This document shows positions 41,788-45,314 of a stretch of DNA of 45,314 nt, piece by piece (positions within the stretch are counted from its first letter, which is position 1; the number at the start of each line of letters is the position of its first letter). The stretch is from positions 1 through 45,314 of the forward strand of contig CACYQO010000014.1 in the NCBI GenBank assembly GCA_902776545.1, in the 5' to 3' direction. The translations under genes and the position numbers were made by a program. This DNA comes from an uncultured Prevotellaceae bacterium. GTDB lineage: Bacteria; Bacteroidota; Bacteroidia; Bacteroidales; Bacteroidaceae. The notes under the pieces were generated by a model. The model had not been told where the DNA came from, searched no databases, and saw only the letters and a program-made list of their open reading frames with translations.

Positions 41788-43173
41788 CTATGCCGCTCGT
41801 CGGTAGAATCTCAATGCATGGGAGAGTTCCTCGTGCATTGGATGATACTTGGGATACTCAATGACCACCTTCGTCTTGAGCACCTTGACGGAAACGGCAG
41901 TGAGCAGGATGCGCTCGCGGATAGTAAGCAGGGTGGCCTTCTCAAGAGTCGTGTCCTTGAACGCCCTGTCCCTGAGCGAGAGCATCAGGTTGTATGCCAT
42001 GCCGTGCAGGAAGATGCGCATACGGTTGGCGTTGAACGTGTGGCAGGAGAGTCTCTCGCCCTTCACGCCCTCCTTGAACTGGCGTATGTACAGTTCATCC
42101 CTGCCCCTCTGGCAATACGTTGTCTCGTACAGTGGACGCGCCTCGACGCTCCTGATGTTGCTCACGATGAACCGGATGTTGGGCTGTCCGCCTTTCTCCG
42201 TCATCTCCACCTTTACCACCACGCGCTGATAATATGTCCAGGAGCCTGCCTTGTAGGTAAACTCGCCAAACTCTCGGACAGGATGCCCGAACAGCTCGTA
42301 GTCGTGCCTGACCTTCTCCGTCAGCTGCTTGACGATGGGCTTTTCCATCAGCACGCTGTTGGCCGAGAGACCCGTGACGAAGAAGACGCCCCTCTGCAGC
42401 GTACCCGTTACCCAGTCCATCAGCTCATGCGAGCAGAAGTGGCTGTCGCCCCTGACGGTGATGGTGACCTTCGGCCATGCGGCGCGGATGGCCTCAATGA
42501 GCCACTGTAGCGTGTCGAAGACGTTGGCCGTTTTGTTCCTGCGCCCGGGTTTCAGCAAGGGGAGAATCAGCCGGCCGCTGTAGCCCTCGAACACCATCAG
42601 CGGCATGTAGCAGAAACTGTCGTAGTAGGTGTTGAAGATGGTCTGCTCCTGCTTGCCGTAGGTGTCGATGTTCGTGTCGTCGCAGTCAAGGATGATGTGG
42701 CTCGGAGCCTTGCCATCATAGGAGAGAATGAACATCGTGACGAACAGTTCCTGTATAGCCAGCAGCTCATCCTCCGTCACCGAGTTCTCGAAACGGCACA
42801 TCGTGGCAGACGAGCAGATGTCCTTGTCGAAGTCCTCGCTGCCCACGGCGAGCTTCATCATAGGCTCCTGGCGGTTGCGGTCGCAGTCGTTCACATCCTC
42901 ATAGCCGAGGCATATCTGGAAAATGCGGGTCAGGATGATCTCCTCCAGCGAGTGGTGAACAAGATACTTGCGGCGCCTGTCAGTAATGCAGGAAGCCAGC
43001 TGACTGGCTATGGAAAGGTGCCGTTCCTCCTCGCAGAGGATGGTCAGACCACCAAAGCTGGAGAGGGTCATGCTGTTCATATGAGCCTCCATTGGAAGAT
43101 TAATTACACTCTGGAGAAGAATTTTCTCCGGATTTTCTTGGTTCGTAACTGAAAAATGACTAACTTTGCACAT
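41788..43173 (-). CDS. IS1380-family DDE transposase
   Basis: A 461-residue DDE transposase of the IS1380 type. Characteristic stretches: ILTRIFQICLGYEDVNDCDRN, HIILDCDDTNIDTYGKQE (first catalytic Asp region), VTITVRGDSHFCSHELM (second), and a C-terminal YNLMLSLRDRAFKD. The start at 43173 follows a promoter at 43201-43232. A shorter start at 43092 (434 aa) is also possible and closer to the usual length. The frame is unbroken. Confidence 0.9.
   Translation of the reverse strand: MCKVSHFSVTNQENPEKILLQSVINLPMEAHMNSMTLSSFGGLTILCEEERHLSIASQLASCITDRRRKYLVHHSLEEIILTRIFQICLGYEDVNDCDRNRQEPMMKLAVGSEDFDKDICSSATMCRFENSVTEDELLAIQELFVTMFILSYDGKAPSHIILDCDDTNIDTYGKQEQTIFNTYYDSFCYMPLMVFEGYSGRLILPLLKPGRRNKTANVFDTLQWLIEAIRAAWPKVTITVRGDSHFCSHELMDWVTGTLQRGVFFVTGLSANSVLMEKPIVKQLTEKVRHDYELFGHPVREFGEFTYKAGSWTYYQRVVVKVEMTEKGGQPNIRFIVSNIRSVEARPLYETTYCQRGRDELYIRQFKEGVKGERLSCHTFNANRMRIFLHGMAYNLMLSLRDRAFKDTTLEKATLLTIRERILLTAVSVKVLKTKVVIEYPKYHPMHEELSHALRFYRRAA
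43137..43168 (+). promoter_or_regulatory. Outward-facing promoter at the IS right end
   Basis: Plus strand: CTTG at 43137-43140, 20 nt, TAACTTTG at 43161-43168. It points out of the element towards the DUF5053 gene. Outward promoters in IS1380-family elements are known to activate neighbouring genes (such as carbapenemase genes in Bacteroides). Confidence 0.6.
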
Positions 43174-43200
43174 TGTGAGGAGTTTTGTAATTGGATACTA

Positions 43201-43232
43201 CAAAATTAACACTTTTCTCTCTGATTACCAAA
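43201..43232 (-). promoter_or_regulatory. Transposase promoter
   Basis: Minus strand: TTTG at 43229-43232, 20 nt, TAATTTTG at 43201-43208. Its start point would be about 20 nt before the transposase ATG at 43173, supporting the longer start. Confidence 0.7.
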
Positions 43233-43386
43233 GAGATAGCGTTAAAATTCCTCACATTTTCCTTTTTAGTATGAAATATTCAGGTTAAATTTAGTGCTTA
43301 TGAGAAAAACAGGCAAGAATGTGTTAATTATACATAAGGAATGGGGAATAATGAAATAATTATTCCTTCAATAACGAATTAATTAT

Positions 43387-43394
43387 TAACTTTG
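43387..43394 (+). promoter_or_regulatory. Possible -7 box upstream of DUF5053
   Basis: TAACTTTG on the plus strand about 105 nt upstream of the DUF5053 start. No good TTTG at the proper distance, so low confidence. The rest of 43289-43498 has no gene. Confidence 0.35.
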
Positions 43395-43498
43395 CAGCGG
43401 TTGATGACGCTCAATAAACAAATTGAGTTATATGCCAACAAAAGAAGAAGTCTCTGGATGAAAGTGATTATGAATTATAAACGAAAAAATGAAGAAAT

Positions 43499-43942
43499 AT
43501 GCGAAACATTATTGACTATATTGAAGAACCGAGGTTCAAGAGTATGATGCTTGAACTGAGTAAGTCGGCCAATGGTGAAGATGTCGATGAGATCATTAAG
43601 AGATACAATGCAGCCAATGGCAACATGACTGAGGCCGAAAAAGATACTTATGGTGCAAAGGTCGCTGCCGACATAGACAGGATGTTGAAGGTTGTTGACG
43701 ATGACCTTGAAGTGCTGAAGGCTGAAAAGATACGCAGTGCCATGGGAGATTTAGGCAGTGCCATATCATTTGCCTATATTGCAAAGCACTATTTTGGCAA
43801 ATCCCAGTCTTGGCTTACCCAGCGTCTGAACGGCAGCGTCGTCAACGGCAAAACTGCAAGATTCAACAAGACTGAGCTGATACAGTTTCAGAACGCCATC
43901 CATGACTTAGGGCGCAAGCTTTCTGCCATTGCATTCCTCTGA
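43499..43942 (+). CDS. DUF5053-type protein
   Basis: A 147-residue protein of the DUF5053 type found in Bacteroidales accessory regions. A helical N-terminus (FKSMMLELSKSANGEDVDEIIKRYN) leads to a C-terminal helix-turn-helix-like part: FAYIAKHYFGKSQSWLTQRLNGSVVNGKTARFNKTEL. That resembles a DNA-binding regulator. It lies on the plus strand just past the insertion sequence, whose outward promoter might drive it. Function unknown. Confidence 0.75.
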   Translation: MRNIIDYIEEPRFKSMMLELSKSANGEDVDEIIKRYNAANGNMTEAEKDTYGAKVAADIDRMLKVVDDDLEVLKAEKIRSAMGDLGSAISFAYIAKHYFGKSQSWLTQRLNGSVVNGKTARFNKTELIQFQNAIHDLGRKLSAIAFL

Positions 43943-44157
43943 TTAATGACACAAAAGGGTCAGGAACCTTTGTGTCCCTCAGCTTCAAAGGTTTCATATT
44001 CAACAACGATGACAAATGGTCTGTCTACCATCGCGGCGAGGCAGCCCCAGGATTCTAATCGACCATTTGCTGAGTGTTCACAGAGTGCTCACAGAGGCTG
44101 ACCCTTTATGAGGGGCACAGAGGTTCCTGACCCCTCTGTCCATTATAAATGAGGATA
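43943..44157. repeat. Paired hairpins in inverted order with a coding relic
   Basis: Two hairpins, at about 43949-43976 (ACACAAAAGG..CCTTTGTGT) and 44113-44141 (GGCACAGAGG..CCCCTCTGTCC), are also inverted copies of each other: GGGTCAGGAACCTTTGTGTC against its complement, about 20 of 23 matching. Between them a plus-strand frame reads SLSFKGFIFNNDDKWSVYHR, with no start, and stops at 44056-44058. It looks like the tail of a lost gene. The gap contains no complete gene. Confidence 0.55.
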
Positions 44158-44463
44158 TCATGCAGCTTCATAGAACACCTGCCCTACACGATCAATGTGG
44201 TCGCCGATGGGCGTTCCTCTTTTCTTCTGATAGTCCAACAGGTCAACGGAATAAAGGAGTTCCAGATCGTCAATCTCACAAAGGATGGTGAGCAACTGGT
44301 TGTAGTCAATGTCGTTGCCGATGACAGCCAAATCGATATCCGAGCCTGCACGGTAGTTGCCCTTTGACCTGGAGCCAAAGATAAGAACTTTCTTGATGTT
44401 CGCATGGCGGCGGAAGACATCCTGCAGTTCCTTAATAACCGTGTCGCTCAATCCGAATCTCAT
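44158..44463 (-). CDS. mntA: MntA-type nucleotidyltransferase antitoxin
   Basis: A 101-residue minimal nucleotidyltransferase. The catalytic GSx10DxD motif is complete: GSRSKGNYRAGSDID, with a further Asp in YSVDLLDY. In MntA-HepT systems the NTase inactivates the HEPN toxin by attaching AMP. It overlaps the HEPN gene by 4 nt, as usual for the pair. Gene name by family resemblance only. Confidence 0.85.
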   Translation of the reverse strand: MRFGLSDTVIKELQDVFRRHANIKKVLIFGSRSKGNYRAGSDIDLAVIGNDIDYNQLLTILCEIDDLELLYSVDLLDYQKKRGTPIGDHIDRVGQVFYEAA

Positions 44464-44900
44464 ACTTGCTGGTAATTTTGGTCTTGTGACAGTTTTGCCA
44501 ATGATTCATCCAACTGCTTCAGCAATGGCGCATAGTCACTGTAAATCAGCCTCACGATGGGCAGCACTTCTTCTTCATCATAGACATGACTCAGCGTGTT
44601 GCGCGACTTAGCCATCTTCCGCCAGCTGTCATGGTCAGCGATCAGGCCGTCTTCAAAAGCCATCTTCATCGTTCCGTTGGGGCCAAGCATAAATTCGTAG
44701 CCCTTATAAATCAGCAGGTCTTGCAGGACTTTCCAAGCCAGTTCAAACGTATATTCAAACCGTTGTACGAGTCCTTCAATCTCAAGTTCCGACAGATCGT
44801 CCAAGAATCTGTCTGCCTCCGTTACATCAAGCAATCGGGTGCATGCCTTGTGATAGTTTGCATACCGCTGAATCCAACGAATATCTGTCTGTTGTTCCAT
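44460..44900 (-). CDS. hepT: HepT-type HEPN toxin
   Basis: I take the ATG at 44900 (MEQQTDIRWIQRYANYHKAC), 146 residues; the frame is open further to 45152, but that part overlaps the promoter and is not coding-like. The RNase motif Rx4HxY is present as RNTLSHVY. The pattern EGLVQRFEYTFELAWKVLQDLL matches HI0074/HepT proteins. HepT is a ribonuclease that is silenced by MntA, encoded next and overlapping. Confidence 0.87.
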   Translation of the reverse strand: MEQQTDIRWIQRYANYHKACTRLLDVTEADRFLDDLSELEIEGLVQRFEYTFELAWKVLQDLLIYKGYEFMLGPNGTMKMAFEDGLIADHDSWRKMAKSRNTLSHVYDEEEVLPIVRLIYSDYAPLLKQLDESLAKLSQDQNYQQV

Positions 44901-44920
44901 ATGGTTTCCTATTTTTGGTG

Positions 44921-44928
44921 CAAATATA
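44921..44928 (-). promoter_or_regulatory. -7 box upstream of hepT
   Basis: TATATTTG on the minus strand, 21 nt upstream of the hepT ATG at 44900, fits TAnnTTTG. It supports the start at 44900 rather than 45152. The -33 element is weak. Confidence 0.6.
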
Positions 44929-45072
44929 AAGAATATTTTTGAAACTAAGGACGATTTTGAGAAAAAAGATAAATAAATCGTCTTCATTGGACAATATTTG
45001 GGGGCGTTGACGCGATTTGTCCAAAGATGGGACGTTTGTCCATACAAGTTGGAGAAGAATCTGAGATTTTTC

Positions 45073-45103
45073 TTGGAATCTGCTGAAAAACACTCTATCT
45101 TTG
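45073..45103 (+). promoter_or_regulatory. Bacteroidetes promoter for the right-edge gene
   Basis: Plus strand: TTGG at 45073-45076, 19 nt, TATCTTTG at 45096-45103. About 64 nt upstream of the ATG at 45168. It is a good consensus match. Confidence 0.8.
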
Positions 45104-45167
45104 CAGTGTCAAAAAGAAACAGACGACACAGATAATAACAAAGTATAAACATTAAATAATTAAAGTT

Positions 45168-45314
45168 ATGACAACAAAGAATTTCAATGCAAAGAAGATG
45201 CTCATGAGCACAGTTGCAGCAGTAGTTTTCTCATTCGTGTTCACCACCAATGCAAATGCACTTCCCTCAGAGAATACGCAAGGGCACAATCTTGAAGTCC
45301 GAGTCAAAGGGTGT
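45168..45314 (+). CDS. Start of an exported protein, cut by the window edge
   Basis: Only 49 codons are present. They encode MTTKNFNAKKMLMSTVAAVV, then a hydrophobic stretch and FTTNANALPSEN, a normal signal peptide with a cleavage site after NANA. The mature part is too short to assign. A strong promoter lies upstream. The product is likely periplasmic or secreted. Confidence 0.75.
   Translation, partial: MTTKNFNAKKMLMSTVAAVVFSFVFTTNANALPSENTQGHNLEVRVKGC

Larger units (their letters stand above)
41552..43284 (-). mobile_element. IS1380-family insertion sequence, intact
   Basis: An element of 1733 bp. The ends are imperfect inverted repeats: left CCTACATATTTCATACT, right (reverse complement) CCTGAATATTTCATACT. 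A TTAA target duplication flanks both sides (41548-41551 and 43285-43288). One long transposase frame (41788-43173) occupies most of it. About 230 bp on the left, after the transposase, carries no gene. All parts needed for movement look intact, so the insertion is probably recent. Confidence 0.88.

Noticed and set aside
44901-45152. N-terminal extension of hepT
   Set aside because: It would cover the TATATTTG promoter and has no resemblance to HepT; the ATG at 44900 matches family length.

Overview
The window looks like chromosomal DNA of a Bacteroidales bacterium, most likely from the Prevotella group. The reasons are promoters of the TTTG-N19/20-TAnnTTTG type, few Shine-Dalgarno sequences, BACON and BspA-like surface proteins, a Bacteroidetes-type T6SS gene set, a VirE-N/DUF3987 protein, DUF5053 and an IS1380-family element with TTAA target duplications. 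The genus is inference.

Region 1 (about 443-30185, all minus strand, transcribed right to left) is a type VI secretion locus. From a promoter near 30180 it reads tssH (ClpV), tssB, tssC, two clear hcp genes, a third hcp, an Hcp-like gene, a large VgrG, a repeat-rich VgrG-linked protein, an unknown coiled-coil protein, a predicted outer-membrane barrel, a PAAR-like DUF4280 tip protein and a PEGA-domain protein. A ubiquitin-type E1 follows, then tssG, tssK, tssE, tssF, a ubiquitin-like protein (Ubl) and a ubiquitin-type E2. Three envelope proteins come next, the last combining a lipoprotein signal, VWA-like domain, RING-H2-like zinc site, seven membrane spans and an FHA-like domain. A BACON-repeat lipoprotein ends the run. 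No TssJ, TssL or TssM homologue is visible, and I could not assign the small Bacteroidota membrane-complex subunits TssN/O/P/Q with confidence.

The most striking point is that all steps of a ubiquitin-like cascade (E1, E2, Ubl ending in Gly, candidate RING E3) are interleaved with the T6SS baseplate genes. The likely reading is that a Ubl is activated in the cytoplasm and attached to part of the secretion apparatus or to an effector, with the RING/FHA membrane protein placing this at the envelope base. Conjugation itself is inferred, not seen.

Region 2 (30205-34498) holds a terminator and a separate S41-peptidase-like lipoprotein / LemA / DUF2207 operon with its own promoter. Region 3 (34572-41383) is an accessory cassette: VirE-N/DUF3987 primase-helicase-like protein, an unknown 166-aa protein, a phage-type GH24 lysozyme, a small partner, a Rha/antirepressor regulator and two proteins sharing an FExGSNxQVFN motif. 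Region 4 (41548-45314) holds an intact IS1380-family insertion sequence, a DUF5053 gene, an MntA-HepT type toxin-antitoxin pair and the start of an exported protein.

A second theme is low-complexity heptamer repeats. They fill most gaps in the T6SS operon, supply stop codons to several genes, form the hydrophobic core of four signal peptides and interrupt the E1 reading frame twice. Palindromic translatable elements occur at three sites. No tRNA, rRNA or CRISPR array was seen.
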